Source of the DNA: Albugo candida | Lineage: Eukaryota; Oomycota; Peronosporomycetes; Albuginales; Albuginaceae | DNA length: 64,000 nt | Assembly: GCA_905220665.1 (NCBI GenBank) | Contig: CAJNAR010000002.1 | Location: 62,001 to 126,000, forward strand | Direction: 5' to 3' | Translations under genes and position numbers: made by a program | The notes under the pieces: model-generated | Seen by the model: only the letters and a program-made list of their open reading frames with translations | The model's database searches: none | Told to the model about the DNA's origin: nothing | In this document: positions 22,881-35,171 of the stretch, piece by piece | How positions within the stretch are numbered: the first letter of the stretch is position 1 | How the letters are laid out: every line of letters begins with the position of its first letter

Positions 22881-23991
22881 ATGTTTTTACATCCAAGAAC
22901 GACTCGGACGAATTTTCCGGCTTTTGCGGTTTATAATGTTTCACTGTGAGCTATCTGTCCAATACTGATTGCGTAATTGTTGTAGGTAGAATTCAATCCG
23001 TTTAAAGAAGGTCGGTTGGCTGTAAGCACATCTCAGTACTTTGGCATTGTCGGAAACGGCAGGCAGCAAGTTCTTGAGATGCTACCTTCTGGTCAGTTTG
23101 CATCGGTATGCCCCTTGTCTTCCATTAAGTCAATGCTTACAATATTTGAAGATACGCCATTTCGACACCAATGACGGGATTTACGACTGCGCATGGAGCG
23201 AATTGCATGCGGATCATTTAGTAACAGCTTGTGGAAATGGAACTCTTCAGTTATGGCATTTGAAAACTCAGGATCAGTATCCTATTTTAGTGTATAGAGA
23301 GCACACCAAAGATGTTGTCAGTGTTCAATGGAACTTAGTCGCCAAAGATACATTTCTATCGGCGTCTTGGGATCCGTCCATCAAATTGTGGGCACCAGAG
23401 CGCACCAATTCGATTTGTACCTATACGGAGCACACGCACCCAGTTTATGAATGCGCGTGGAACGCCCAAAATGCCACTTTATTTGCATCTTGTGGATCGG
23501 ATGGAGTGATAAAGCTCTGGAATACGTCTGTCCCGGCATCAATCCAGACCATCACAAAAGCACATCGGAGCGAAATTCTGACTTTGGATTGGAACAAATA
23601 CAATTCGTATCAGCTTGTTTCTGGCAGCGCGGATGCTTCCATCAGCGTTTGGGTACAGGCTTCTATTCGTTTCGCTTGCATGTTGCTCATTTTTCACTGA
23701 AAGGATATTCGCAAAGCTCAAAACCCATTGAAAGTGCTTCAAGGTCACTCTTATGGAGTTCGTCGTGTCAGATGCTCTCCTCATGACGCCAATATCATCG
23801 GATCGGCCTCGTATGATATGACGGCCTCGCTCTGGGATCTTGAATCACAAGTTGCAAGGATTCAGAGTGCTATCCGGCATTCAGAGTTTGTGTTTGGCGT
23901 CAATTTCAATTTATTTAGAGAAGGATGGATAGCAACATGCTCATGGGATTGTCAGCTGATCTGCTGGAATTATTTAAGCGGACCACCGTGA
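22881..23991 (+). CDS. PEX7: Peroxisomal targeting signal 2 receptor PEX7
   Basis: Four exons, 22881-22928, 22986-23105, 23152-23652 and 23704-23991 (introns 57, 46 and 51 nt), give 318 aa, the usual PEX7 length. It begins MFLHPRTTRTNFPAFA-VEFNP and has WD40 repeats recognisable by IYDCAWSE, GTLQLWHL, VVSVQWN, ASWDPSIKLW, YECAWNA, GSDGVIKLWN, ILTLDWNKY, GSADASISVW, VRRVRCSPHD, YDMTASLWD and the closing CSWDCQLICWN. PEX7 binds the N-terminal PTS2 signal of matrix proteins in the cytosol and carries them to the peroxisome. The start and all introns are chosen because they keep WD repeat continuity. Its stop is 56 bp from the convergent clathrin light chain stop. A decayed copy lies at 35172-35745. 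Confidence 0.93.
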
Positions 23992-24047
23992 TGGAGACAA
24001 GAATCATTTGAGAAAAGACCATTTTCGTGTATTATGTTACAAAAACC

Positions 24048-24825
24048 TCAGTGCGTTGCTATGGATCGTGTGGTTTCCAGTGGTTCCCTTTTTAGCTGCA
24101 GGAACATTTGTCTCATTCGACTGACATCAGTCGTAATCTCATCGGTCGTACTTTTCGACAGAATTTCGGTACTCTTCTTATCTTTATCCGATTTTTTTGT
24201 GCTGTCAGACTTATTGGTCTTTTTCGGTTGTTTCATATCCACCAGGGTGACCACACGTTCCCAGGGATTGGCATTGGCCAAATCGGCTTGCAGCTTTTCC
24301 AACATGGCTTGCTCATGCGCTCGATTGGTTGTTTTCTTCGACTCCATAATATGCTCACGCTCAGCGATGAATTGTTCCATATCCGCTAAGGCTTTTTCCT
24401 TGCACTCTATTGCGATTCGGCTTTGTTCGGAAGCCTTCTTTGCAAGCTTTTCTTCCCATTCATAATTATACTTGCTAATTTTGTAATTTAAGAAAGATAA
24501 GTACTATAAAAGAAAATGTCTGATGCCACGCAACGTACGTCAATTCGTCCTCTTCGACGTCTGGTGAGTCGATGATACTATCATTGGGAAGGAACAAGGT
24601 GCCTTGGTCACATCCAGGCGCACTGTCACAAGATGAATGTGCCTGGAGTTCTGCCTGGTCGATCGATGAAATACTATATCATAAACAGTGAAAGTTTGAA
24701 CGACGGATATGATGGAAAAATATAAAAAGAAGAACGCACTAATCAGATGTGTGTGACTCCTCGCTTGGAAATGCTGTGTTTTGGTTTTCTTCGAACGCGT
24801 TTTCCGCTTCTCCGAATGGATCCAT
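24048..24825 (-). CDS. Clathrin light chain
   Basis: Exons 24825-24740, 24673-24539 and 24474-24048 with introns of 66 and 64 nt give 215 aa. The N-terminus starts MDPFGEAENAFEEN, and exon 2 supplies an acidic stretch. The exon 2-3 junction gives LTKYNYEWEEKLAKKA, the start of the central helix. The C-terminus has NPWERVVTLVDM and DVSRMRQMFLQLKREP, the hallmark region of clathrin light chains. The protein binds the clathrin heavy chain and tunes coat assembly in vesicle traffic. It converges with PEX7 and is divergent from L29. The 3' end is duplicated, in ruins, at about 35793-35905. Confidence 0.93.
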
Positions 24826-25046
24826 AGCTCAATGACGCTGCTTCTACGTGTCTCCGTTATACCAGTATTTACGGTATCCTACACTTGTGTTCCACATCAA
24901 AGTAGGGCCGCTCGTAGCACCAGTGATTCATTTTCCCTCCCGAAATCAGACAATCTCTTCCCCCCACCGTACGTGTACTTCACAACGTTGAATAATAACG
25001 AGCCCCGAGCTAAACACTCTGTGTCTTCTAGTAATACTATTCAAAA
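24826..25046. promoter_or_regulatory. Bidirectional promoter, clathrin light chain / RPL29
   Basis: Only 221 bp separate the two divergent ATGs. The short spacer must hold both promoters. No definite core element assigned. Confidence 0.5.
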
Positions 25047-25349
25047 ATGGTCAAGCAGAAGAACCACACAGCTCGCAACAACACCGTAAAAGCCCACCGA
25101 AATGGGATTAAAAGGCCAAAGAACCATCGATTTCATTCCACTCGCGGGGTTCGTACTACTTTTGCTTGTATCCCTGCTCATATCTGAACGTTGTTGTAGC
25201 TTGACCCAAAATTTCTTCGAAATCAGCGATGGGCCAAGAAATTCAACAAAAAGCACAATAAAGCTGCCAAGAAGGTAATTCTTCACGATGCAATGTATTA
25301 AGTCTAACGGTGTTATTTATCCAAATAGGTTCCAGAGGAGACAAAGTAG
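25047..25349 (+). CDS. RPL29: 60S ribosomal protein L29 (eL29)
   Basis: Exons 25047-25148, 25200-25274 and 25329-25349, introns 51 and 54 nt, give 65 aa. The sequence begins MVKQKNHTARNNTVKAHRNG and contains IKRPKNHRFHSTRG, joined by splicing to LDPKFLRNQRWAKKFN and ended by a six-codon last exon (VPEETK). This is the classic eL29 layout: short, very basic, KNHT near the start, HRNGIK, and DPKFLRNQ. It belongs to the large ribosomal subunit. The final exon plus the preceding intron tail are copied in decayed form at about 43722-43755. Confidence 0.95.
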
Positions 25350-25660
25350 GAGCGCTTATACGTTATGAATATAGCCACGAGATTGAGACTGCTGCAGTGT
25401 GTCGTATCACGCATCCGTTCAATTCGATCCGACCGAAAATGATGAGCATACTTTCTTATCTACATTCTCTGAACGAGGATGAAGAGAAATCAACTGCTTC
25501 TGATTCGGTCGTGTTGATGACTCTTCAAAGCGTCGGGATGTACGGAACCAGTCGATCATCACGAAAGGAATGTGGAAGATGAGCTGGCTCGAGTTCTAAG
25601 GGTTTTCTACAGAGAAGCTATTACAGAATTGGAGAAAGAGGTCATCGTCAAGCCATTCAC
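25350..25660 (+). other. RPL29 downstream segment with relic of an unidentified gene
   Basis: The segment is homologous to 43755-43985, which shows it belongs to the duplicated unit. Short plus-strand frames are visible (from 25439, ILSYLHSLNEDEEKS; from 25572, VLRVFYREAITELEKE ending in SACKRQLIH). The ACKRQLIH word recurs near 44080 as KRKSQLMHNKNLRF and near 60745, so an unrecognised gene tail probably existed here. No full gene can be supported. Confidence 0.4.
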
Positions 25661-26529
25661 GCCGTCCGCATGCAAGCGGCAACTCATACACTATCAGAAC
25701 TATCCTCCGCTCATGCGGCATCGCTACTTTCGTGCAACGGTTGCAGCATTTGCGCAGCAATCGTACAACATTCGCGCAACCTCAGTGCATCCTTGCAAGA
25801 GATGTTACAAATCTGCAGGACGATGTATTGACGATTAATGTGAAGGGCGTGAATAGTGGCAAATGGATGCGTCGCAATAACATGTTTCCACAAGTTGTGA
25901 CGTTCATGCGCTCTATGCTATGCCGCCACCTTTATAGAAAACAATTCTGGCATGACTGTACTTATTGTCCATAGTCTCTGTGAGTAGAGCGAGCGTCTCA
26001 CATGCTCGCAATTTATATCTTTTGCATATGCAATCTGATAGATTCGTGATTTCCTACGCCGATTGTTTCTCACCAAGGTCTTTTGTCAGCCAGCGAGCTT
26101 TAACCAAAACTGGACCGTACCAATTCTTTAGGTTCATTAGGTATGCACACGCAGGACTGAGAATGCTTGCATGCAGTACCTTCCCCAACAATAGAAGTTT
26201 CCATGCAGGCACAGAACCTTCTAGAGCACAGCATAAAAGTGGCAAAATTAATTCAAGGTGGAAGGTTTAAATTTGAGAAAATGTAAAAATTTTAATCAAT
26301 CAATGATCGCACTCTAGAAAGAGATAAATTCTGTTCATCATAGAAGCGAACCATTATCTCATTAACTGATTTCTTCGGTGAATATGTAACAAGTACACGA
26401 AAGTTCAAAAAGAAGTTGCAAAATCAACTAAACATAGTGGGATCAATCTAACTCGATTTTTCTTCCACGGAATGCTTAAATGGCTCATTCAAATTCATTC
26501 AGCAATTTGCTACCAATCGACTACTCCCC
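25661..26529 (+). repeat. CCG upstream block, copy A
   Basis: Recurring block before CCG genes. Shared words include GCATGCAAGCGGCAACTCATAC (also at about 60742), TTACAAATCTGCA near 25806 (also near 44388) and TTTCGTGCAAC near 25730 (also near 60955), plus a proximal part with ATAGTGGGATCAAT. Copies with decreasing similarity precede D, F, E, C and B. It carries the effector's promoter. Confidence 0.7.
26485..26510 (+). promoter_or_regulatory. Inr/FPR core promoter of CCG-A
   Basis: TCATTCAAATTCATTCAG followed by CAATTTGC is an oomycete-type initiator plus flanking element, about 20-45 bp before the ATG. Near-identical words occur at the same place before D (45178) and F (61597). Confidence 0.65.
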
Positions 26530-28263
26530 ATGCAATCACAACGGCTCTCGCGCATTCTCGTTTTGGCATTTGCAACCTGTCAGTTGCATGTTAGTTATGG
26601 CGAACCTCATACTGCACAATACCGCTTCAAGACTCATAGTAATTGGGAGTTGGATGTGTTTAAAACTGTGTTTGAATATCACACCCACTTTCTCGACGGA
26701 GCAGGGGCTGATACGTTTACAGTCACGAAGATTGGTTATTGCTTCATCGAAGTAAGCATCACTGGATCCCTGCGTGCATTACAACGTGTGCAAGATTCTT
26801 ATTGCGTGAGAGATCCTCAAGCCTTGTTAATTCCTGATTTGTTCGTCGAAAAGATCACGTGTTTGACTGAACTACCGTCGGAGAAAGACAACCTCGAGAT
26901 GGAAGTCGGTTTCATCAGGCTCGATATGAAAGAGAAAAACTTTGTTTGTGTGTACCAAATGTCGGATTTTGCTTCAAATGATTGCAGAAAGTGTCTGATG
27001 CAAAACGGCGACAGCATACTTGGTGATTTCAACATCCGGCTTGGCAAACACAAATACAAAGACTCATCTGCCAAAATAGAGTCAATCGCTTATGTTATGT
27101 ACACGTCGCGTGGTAGAGATGAAATCATCAACGCTTGCAATGCCATGGGTGTTTGTCATAAATATAAACACGAATCCCAAGCTTTATCTGCTTCGTGTCG
27201 AGCAATCCATGGTCCACATAAGTCGCATCATTTTGCTTCGGAAATACCAGACAAACAACATACGTCATCAAGCGAATCGGGCGAGAAAAATCTCAAATGT
27301 CACAAAGTCTCCAAAGTTGGTAGAAGTGTCCAAAAAAATGAACCTTATCAATGGGTAAATACAATAGATCATGAAATCGACATTTTTTTGAAACGTTACA
27401 TGAAAAAAAACATCGTATATTTGATGAAGGCGAGTGCTAATTATGGCGACCATACGCTACTTTTGGTTTGGTATCCAAAAGGGTCCACTCTGCTCAAAAA
27501 AGATTCGTATGATAGTCTTTCTGTGAAAGAAGTCCCTTTAACGGACTGTTACAACCATTACAATTCAAAATTTGACATTTCAGCGTTCCGACACCAAAGC
27601 GTATTGTATCCGCCGAAACGGGTCATTCATCCACCTCCCCCCAAGTGTGTGGTAGCTTACTCCAAATATTTGGAAGCCTGCGCATCATGTATCAATAAGG
27701 AACTCGGTAGATGGAAAAAAGCGTCCGCTATATCAGTAATATTTACCTTATCAACTGACGACGCGCATTTTGGAAAATGCATCACCACGGTGAACACACA
27801 AGCCTGCAGTAAATTTGAATACATCGACGATGTTGTGTGCAATCTCGACCCAGCCAGCAATAAGAAGACTACGACAGGGGGAATATATCTGAGAGATAGT
27901 TATGATGCCCATGAATCGTTTGGTCTTATTGAAGAAGGGGTCTCTGTTGTGAAGGTTAACTATGATTCGCTTCCATGTTTGACATGTCTTGTTTTGATGC
28001 ATAGTGTGAAATTCATATCAACAGTACACGAGTACGTCTGGATGGAGCTAAAACCTGGTCCGTGGTCTTGTTACTGTGGGTCCGACTATCAAAAGGCATC
28101 TACTCACACTTTACAGACACTTCGACAAATCTCTGTCGGTGCGACTATGGAGCACCTTTTTGGATGGGGTGAAAGAAAAAGCCCACATGGGAATATTTTG
28201 TACGAAAATTATTTGGTGCAAAAGGATGGATGGCCATCATCATGGAAACGCATTTTTGAATGA
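26530..28263 (+). CDS. Secreted CCG-class effector candidate A (intact)
   Basis: Single-exon ORF of 577 aa. The start MQSQRLSRILVLAFATC is shared with C and D and opens a signal peptide ending near SYG. Two related Cys domains follow. Domain 1 (to about residue 240) has CVYQ, the pair C152-x2-C155, YVMYTS and ACNAMGVC. Domain 2 (about 255-450) has DCYNHYNSK, CVVAYSKY, C384-x2-C387-x5-G393 (CASCINKELG, an exact CX2CX5G), GKCITT, ACSKFEYIDDVVC. A third block has C483-x2-C486, VKFISTVHEYVWMEL and SCYCG. CX2CX5G with a signal peptide is the mark of the CCG effectors described from Albugo; these are candidate virulence proteins of unknown biochemistry. Codons stay open over 1.7 kb with introns absent. 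It follows RPL29 directly and heads the CCG array. Confidence 0.85.
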   Translation: MQSQRLSRILVLAFATCQLHVSYGEPHTAQYRFKTHSNWELDVFKTVFEYHTHFLDGAGADTFTVTKIGYCFIEVSITGSLRALQRVQDSYCVRDPQALLIPDLFVEKITCLTELPSEKDNLEMEVGFIRLDMKEKNFVCVYQMSDFASNDCRKCLMQNGDSILGDFNIRLGKHKYKDSSAKIESIAYVMYTSRGRDEIINACNAMGVCHKYKHESQALSASCRAIHGPHKSHHFASEIPDKQHTSSSESGEKNLKCHKVSKVGRSVQKNEPYQWVNTIDHEIDIFLKRYMKKNIVYLMKASANYGDHTLLLVWYPKGSTLLKKDSYDSLSVKEVPLTDCYNHYNSKFDISAFRHQSVLYPPKRVIHPPPPKCVVAYSKYLEACASCINKELGRWKKASAISVIFTLSTDDAHFGKCITTVNTQACSKFEYIDDVVCNLDPASNKKTTTGGIYLRDSYDAHESFGLIEEGVSVVKVNYDSLPCLTCLVLMHSVKFISTVHEYVWMELKPGPWSCYCGSDYQKASTHTLQTLRQISVGATMEHLFGWGERKSPHGNILYENYLVQKDGWPSSWKRIFE

Positions 28264-29470
28264 AATGTTTTTTATAAATAATGTAAGATTTTTGCCAGCT
28301 TCTTAACTACCTATTGCATATTCAAAATCGTTTACCACTACGCGTTTCTGTAAACGAAGTCTTAATATATGCTTTTGACCAACGCGTATAATAGGCAATT
28401 AGTTGAAGAATAATGAGCATTCAGCCCCTTTATTGGAGCATATGTAGCAAACTTGGTTCCTTCGTCAAGCTCTGCTAATTCTAACCCAAGAAACTAGAAA
28501 ACGAAGCTTAGAGGAGCCGCGGAGAGCTTATGTAAGCGTCCTGATTTGATAAGGAAGCCTCTAGTTTTCACTCACCCCACACTTCATTGGCTAAAACTCA
28601 TCATAATCATCACTCACCCATCACGCGGGATGATTCACTTTCAATTATCTACACCTCGGCACAAACACACTATAAATTAAACTCAACTTATTAACCTTGT
28701 ACACTCAGAACATACACCATAGAATTTGCTTTGGTATGTATCTTACCAACAGTAGCTTATATTTAGGAAATAAAAATTCTGCAATTATAAACACAACTTT
28801 TAAGAAATTATAAAGTTCGATTTTTAAAATTGAAAAATAACAATCTTAGCTTTTTCTCGGTGAGTATTCGCGAGATTGGCTGTTTGATCTAAAAAGCTGA
28901 GAATCTGAATTTATATTCTTCCGAGTGAATTGAATGGTAATTAGTTGAGTGAATTGTGGTAGTGAGTTGAGTGGCAGTAGTTGCTACGAGTATGTGAATA
29001 TTGATTTCGGTCTAAACTCAATTTTAGTGAATTTTAGCCAATGAAGAGGGGGGGGGGTGAGTTAGTACTGTCAAGAGGGTGAGTGTATACTAAAGGCTAC
29101 CTTTGGAATTCATGCCACACTAAAGTATGTCAAGGGCATGTTTGGCGTCTTCAGGTTCTGATGTTGGCGTTCGGGTCGCCTTATTCTTCCTTGTAAGAGA
29201 CGTAAATCATGTACTAGGCAAGCTCAAGCTATTCGCTATTGATCAGCAAAGAGGTCGTCAAACTCACTATACTTGCTGTCGACTGTCATCCCAAAGAGTT
29301 TTGATTTCCGTTTCATAAATTGCATTAGTTTGCGCGTCGGATGAAAATCGATAAATGTATTTTGATTCATTACGCATAGCATTTTACCTAATACATCAAA
29401 TGTTATTTTATACTCTTTCATCCCCGCGGACGAATGCGTGGGAGAACGTCTCATTTCGAGTGAATCGCAT
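28264..29470 (+). repeat. CCG downstream block, copy A
   Basis: Recurring 3' block. The most conserved part (about 29120-29470) matches 47140-47560, 63640-64000 and, partly, 59105-59270. On the minus strand it contains a coding-like fragment with MKRKSKLFGMTVDS followed by an acidic FDDLFADQ. The AT-rich part (28600-29050) is not recognised and includes a run of ten G at about 29047. No gene on the plus strand. Confidence 0.65.
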
Positions 29471-29479
29471 GCTTCTAGA

Positions 29480-30169
29480 TCAACACGTCAAAACGGAGTG
29501 CAAGATTATTATTGCGAATAGCTGAAGAGATTGTAATTTGTCCTGAATCATGCGCTGTGCCCTACGCCAACTATGAGAAGAGACGCGGCTCGTTTGGTTG
29601 CTGACGCGAGAAATCGACATAAGGGAGCGCTCTGAAACTTTAAGAGAGAACCATCGTGACATTGGACTAAGCTACTACGTGCACGAAACCGCGTTCTGAA
29701 TGCCGCAATTCATATGGCCGCGTCGTTCAAACAGCTTTCCTTTTTCCGTCGTCAGCATGCGACATCCTACAAATACTTCATGCGTTACAAGCAGAGCTCT
29801 CCTCTACGTTTTGAGTCTTTTGACAAAATTCTCCTCGTCGTTCCTTTTCTTTGACGCTGCTTCAAACTTGGACGGTGCTGTTTCTCTCAGCACTTCAAAT
29901 GAAAAGAAGATGTCGTCGTACTGTTTTTCCGGACAAAGGATCAACCGTGAGCTTCGTTCATCATATGTCGATACACGCTTCTTGTTTTTATTACGGCATT
30001 CCGCAAACCCACGAGACATATACGAAATCAAATGGGACCATAACTGATTTATAGCAGTCTATAGGTTTATTCAATAAAAAAAATAAGAGGCATAGAAGCG
30101 ACATTGAGGAAATACGACTAACGCTAAAGACAACTTTGCTTCTGGCTAAAGGAACTTTGCAGACCACAG
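29480..30169 (+). repeat. CCG upstream block, copy B (diverged)
   Basis: Bases around 29510-29600 match 54310-54420 (shared TATGAGAAGA and GCCCTACGCCAACT-like words). Bases 29700-30030 match the region before C (37530-37850) and before E (56080-56400), with shared phrases on CTTCAAACTTGGAC and GTGAGCTTCGT. It has no open reading frame I would trust. Confidence 0.6.
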
Positions 30170-31560
30170 TACAGTGTATGGTCTATTCATTCTATTGACG
30201 AGAAATTGCGTTGGGGCTGTTTTGCAAGCTTCCAAGGTGTGCTCCTGTCGAAGCAGGAGTCGAGAGGATAAGGGTTACGGCGATTGGGGCTACCCCTTTC
30301 TATTTTACGATAAATGCATCTTTTCGTGGCCTAAAACGTGCGAAGGATTATTGCATTGGTAGATCTAAAAAAAAACTGCATTTATGGCTTGCTTTGATCG
30401 TGAAGCAATGGATCGGACTTCGTGCAATCATCAATACTGAACACGAGGGAAATGCTAAAAGAAACGTGTATTTGCTTAGTTGGAAATGTTTTTCTACCGA
30501 TTTACAATTTCAGAATTAGGGCTTATGTTATATGCACATCGCATTTAAAAGATGATATTTTCTACGCTTGCCGCGATACTGGCGCTTGCGATACATCAAG
30601 TATTAATCAGTCCTGAAACAAGTAAAAGATTGAAGCTTGCCAACTTGTCATGGGTACAATAATCGATACATTACCGATGGAATCGAACCATGGCATCACT
30701 TACAAAGTTCGTATAGAATCTGATCAGCGATATCAAGTCTTTCAAAACAAACCATACAAAAGTTGGCTTCCACATCGTTTGATAGTGACCTCGAATGCAA
30801 GCATCGTGTATTGGATAAATTGATGATTCCGATTCTCCGCTTTTAAACAGCTTTGCTTTTAAAGGATCACTTCTTTTCAACTGAGAAAAGTCTAGATAAA
30901 CAATGCAAATCGCGAAGGAAACTTTTCTGGAGACGTATTACAAATATTATAGCTAAAAGCTCGATATGTCGGCAGTTCAAGAGAAATATCGTTGTGAACG
31001 CCCGATACAGCATCGGTCTTTATCATCCAAGCAATTGTGATGTAGCGTACCAGAAGGAAAAGAATTTGCTTCATGCCAAAAATGTATCCGGTCTAAACTC
31101 AGAAAGCCGAAGAAAGCCTCTTCTATATTCTTCCTCTTACTATTTGATCACTTGGCGCAGCAAATTTCGGAGAATGCACCACCACGAATGGTAAACCTGC
31201 CTGCATCAGTTTTATTTCCATACACAATGATGTGTGTCTCCACATACATCCGAAAAAAAGGAAAGGATAAAAAATCTAAAGACGTCCGTCTCCACCTGAA
31301 CTTCCATGAAATCAATGTACAAATCCGCTTGCTATTTGTTGGCATCCTTGAACACTCATTAATGTTTGGAATGTTATTTTTTGTAGCACAATGAATTCTT
31401 CGTATCAACATAAGAGGAGTACGTTTGGATGGAGAAAAAAATGGGCCGAGTGTGCTGTCCGAGGATACTGTATCAAAAGAGACATTTACCGGCCGTATTG
31501 AATTTTTTGCAAGCAAATATCGCGGAGAGGTCACATTACATCTTTTAATTGGCAGAATAT
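30170..31560 (+). pseudogene. CCG-class pseudogene B
   Basis: The signal-peptide start is gone. Fragments in successive frames follow the C protein in order: INASFRGLKRAKDYC (near 30330), YVICTSHLKDDIFYACRDTG (near 30530), YKVRIESDQRYQVFQNKPYK with ASIVYWIN (30690-30820), a CDVAYQKEKN block near 31040, a Pro/Lys-rich linker RKKGKDKKSKD near 31250, and LRINIRGVRLDGE-like remains of the C-terminal block near 31400. Each step needs a frameshift or skips a stop. The lysine-rich linker is shared only with C, so B and C are the closest pair. Confidence 0.8.
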
Positions 31561-34500
31561 ACATTCACATGCCGCTGAGAACTTAATTGGGCTCGAAAAG
31601 TATTAAATGATATAAATCACTACTATTCATCAACTTCCATAGATCGAGAAATAGAATCGAAGATTAATCGCATCTCTTCGTTCCTGAAACAAACGCAATA
31701 ATTATTCATTCGTTGTAACAATTACTGAATCTGTGCGAGTGTTTCAAAAGCAACAATAGTCGTATCGATCTGCGCAACCTTTCTTTTTTCGTTCCATAGC
31801 TCTTCATTGACAATGCTTTCTTTCTAAGTTAGACAAGACCGATTGATGGATTCAATGTCAAACAGAGACGGTGCGATTAGATAGATAAGGGGCATCGCAG
31901 AACTGTTCTCGCATATTCAGACGCCCCGTTTATCAGAGCTTATCTTAGTCAAATTATGGAAGATAAGATATGGTTTACATAGAATAAAAAATGCTCTTTT
32001 TTGTGTCTTTTAAGGAATCCGAACGCATAATGAGTAAGTTAAGTCTATATGATGGAGTAGGTGTAATCGAGAACAATCGTTCGATACAACTGAAGCCGTC
32101 AACATATATAGTTGAGAAATAGGGTACGAGGTCATGTTCGGAAATGTAAACTGCTGAATGCCTCTGATTAGAGAAGACTGGTACTTGAGGTACAGCGCCT
32201 CACGTCACCAACGTCTTCATAAGAATAATCGATAGCACTTGAAGAATAAGTATCTGTAATAACTGTTGGAAGATCCTGTGCATCGACTGCTCAGTAACCG
32301 CCGCGGTGAATAGACAGTGACTCTAACGACCGTGAAGATTAGCAAGAAGGAACCAGATCGACTATGAGGAGCGCGGGAGCAAAACTGATTTACTGCGAAG
32401 GGTCGCAGTGTGCATAATCAGGAACTCCTAACTACATTTTAATACATTTATTCCCCATTCTACTCTGTTGTTAAAACTCGTGCATACCTTACTGTTTTCC
32501 AACAATAACATGATAGTCTATGCTAGAAATTCTCTTCCATGTTCCAGTGATCTATCTAGGCCCTATTCATTCTATTTACAAATCTGCATCTTGGGATGCA
32601 AATCGCAATGCTTCGAGGAATTGTCAGCGTGACAGAAAAAATTCAATCTCGTGGGTTTATCATTTTATTCTCCTTACGTGGTGAGAGCGTAATATTGAAC
32701 ATCGTCCTTAGGTTCCAAGTTTTTTACGAGTGTGTTCTGAAGTCGGTCCCCAACTCCGCTTGTTGGATGATGCCACATGCAATGTTTTGTTTCTGTTGTT
32801 TGAAAATTATCTGTCAGACCAGGTTTGATGTAGCCAAGCACACGTTATCCACATCTGTTTCCAGTAATTTATTTCACTGATTCCGCGACCACGTAGTCTA
32901 TATTTTCTGATGATTTAAGTGTCAAAGTTTTCTATCATGCTAAAAATGATACATGCAAAGCCTCTAAAATAATTTTGGTATTTCATAAAAATACGTCGCT
33001 TCTAACTTGCTTGATGGGATAAGAAACACCGTATGCATAGTACCTAAATTTATCTGAGTATCGAGATATTTTTTGCATAACACTTTTCAGCATGCAGTAT
33101 GATTAACAACATGAGTTCATGTTTCTCTACCTACTAAATACTGTACCTGTTTACTTCTATAAGACTTGATTATGATAGGAAACGAGTAATGAGAAGCAAT
33201 CATAAAGAAATCGTAGTTGGATTTCTGATTCGAGCGTCCGGTCCGCTTTCAGCACATCTAAATTCGGATGCAATGGTTTCGGCTGAAATCATTTTTTATG
33301 ATGGGAAAGATTTACTAGACAGATACTGAACAGATCATTTCTATAGACACCAGAAAATATCAGCATGTTAGCTTAGAACTATGAATATGCGGCATGATTC
33401 TGGAAAAGGGAGATTCAAGCGAATTAATTGGATACGAGAATGTAGGAAGTTTACTTCACCTGGGAATTTCCAATAGCTGGCATTGTACACAAAGATAAAT
33501 TAGTTTCCGCTGAATTAACCCTTATCATTTGAAGAAATGACATGGATGAAGCCAGACTAACACGGCAACCTGTGTAATAGTTAAATTGTCTAGATTCCAA
33601 AAGGCTAACTAAATGGCGTTTGTGTGGGCTACAGAAAGCTTGTGTCACCGGGTACGGGATGGATATAAATGTAGCTATGAGAAATTTGAATCTACTCGAT
33701 ACAAGATAACATAACGACCCACTCAAGACGATTCAACGAATCTAGTGAGCTATTGCATTTTGTATCATGCGAGTAAATCTTTGATCGCTAATTGTTTTAG
33801 GAACAAGATGTTTTGTTTGGGAAAACGTTTGATGAAAACTCTACTTATACCGAGAGTTAATTCATCAGAGTAGTACATCTTTAGATACTAGTGGTTGCAC
33901 AGTGCTGCCCCCGTGCTAATATTTTACCTCAGGTGTGTGACCGGTACTTACACGTGATGAGATGTACTTATCTCTGATTCTTTTTCAAACTTATGCGGCA
34001 TGATTATCGTGATTGCGGCATACGAAGCTCACAAAGCCTTCTCATACAAAGGGTGTAATTGTCTTGATTACATAAAGAATTCACCATTCAGCTATTTCCT
34101 GTCAAAACGCAGCAGATACCATTTGATAGCTTTTATCTAATCGATTTCATCGAAACATAGTGAGCATTGCGATTGAATATATAAAAAGACCGAGAATATT
34201 CCGAAGAAATAAAAATATGACTTAGGATCTGACACTTCTCCGCATACACAGAACAGAATATGACATAAAGCTATTATAGGAACGTTGTATGCCTCAGCAA
34301 TCCACAATAATTAAACTACACTTTCCCGCTCTGTCTCACAGAGTCGGCTATCTACTAACTTATTCAACCTTGCATATTTGGCAATTTCAGACCTTATTCA
34401 CATCAAGAGCGTCATACGACCTTTTCGATCGATCAACTAAAACAATCTTGTTACGGCGCTTCTGCAAAGTGTACAGGTATACAGTGTATAGTGCAATATC

Positions 34501-35171
34501 ATGATCCGATGATCCGAAAGCCGGTTATGAGTTCAGATCTTTGGCGCGGTAGTCTACTAACAGCTCAGCTGAGATTTATTTTTCGATTCCCAGCTTTTAT
34601 GTTTTTTGGGGAGGGTATCGCGTTTCTTGGAAATCTCGATTGCATGATCGAGATAAATGATTCTCCAAGTCTTTTTATTTTCTTGACCGACTTCGTATCA
34701 AGTGATGATAAAGTACAAAAATAGGTTAACGCATTCTATTCATCCGTCCAATTTCATTGTGGCGGGATTTTGATGAATACAATACGAGTACACCATCCAG
34801 ATATGATTATTATCACTTATCATTTTTATTTCTTATTTCCGGTGCCTTAGTAGCGTTCTTCTCCATATATGTGATCGCCGCGTTCAGGGCAACATTCTTT
34901 CCCTTTTCTTCCTAATATATGTACCGATTCCAAGAGAAAATGTCACGTGCGCTTGACTAATCAGTCCCGCACACATTGTAGCTTTTCCTGCGGATAGATC
35001 GAAATTCAAAAACGTTCTTGTTTACATAGATCTCTATCTGATCATCAGTCATTTCTACAGCCATGGTATTCTCGTTACTGTTTCGTCTAACTGCATCGAA
35101 AGCTCCATATGTATTTAGAGTGCACGCATTGTAGTATGCAGGCGTGTTGAGAGCACAAAATACCACGTATT
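31561..35171. other. Long gene-poor spacer
   Basis: About 3.6 kb with no gene I can support, except a weak copia-like fragment listed separately. Short ORFs (32596-32880, 34289-34504, 34491-34724, 34957-35166 minus) lack domains. Base composition is AT-rich and stops are frequent in all frames. Confidence 0.5.
33451..33726 (-). mobile_element. Possible copia RNase H-region relic
   Basis: The minus-strand frame begins MSGSLCYLVSSRFKFLIA and continues with HKRHLVSLLESRQFNYYTG. The pattern GSL-YLV, then H-x-H/KR-x-L-x-x-L, resembles the segment after the copia reverse transcriptase. There is only 91 codons of it and no other copia domain adjoining, so this is a weak call. Confidence 0.3.

Noticed and set aside
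34957..35166. Minus-strand ORF of 69 aa just before the PEX7 ghost
   Set aside because: No domain, no paralogue in the window and no start context; likely chance or a remnant too short to name.
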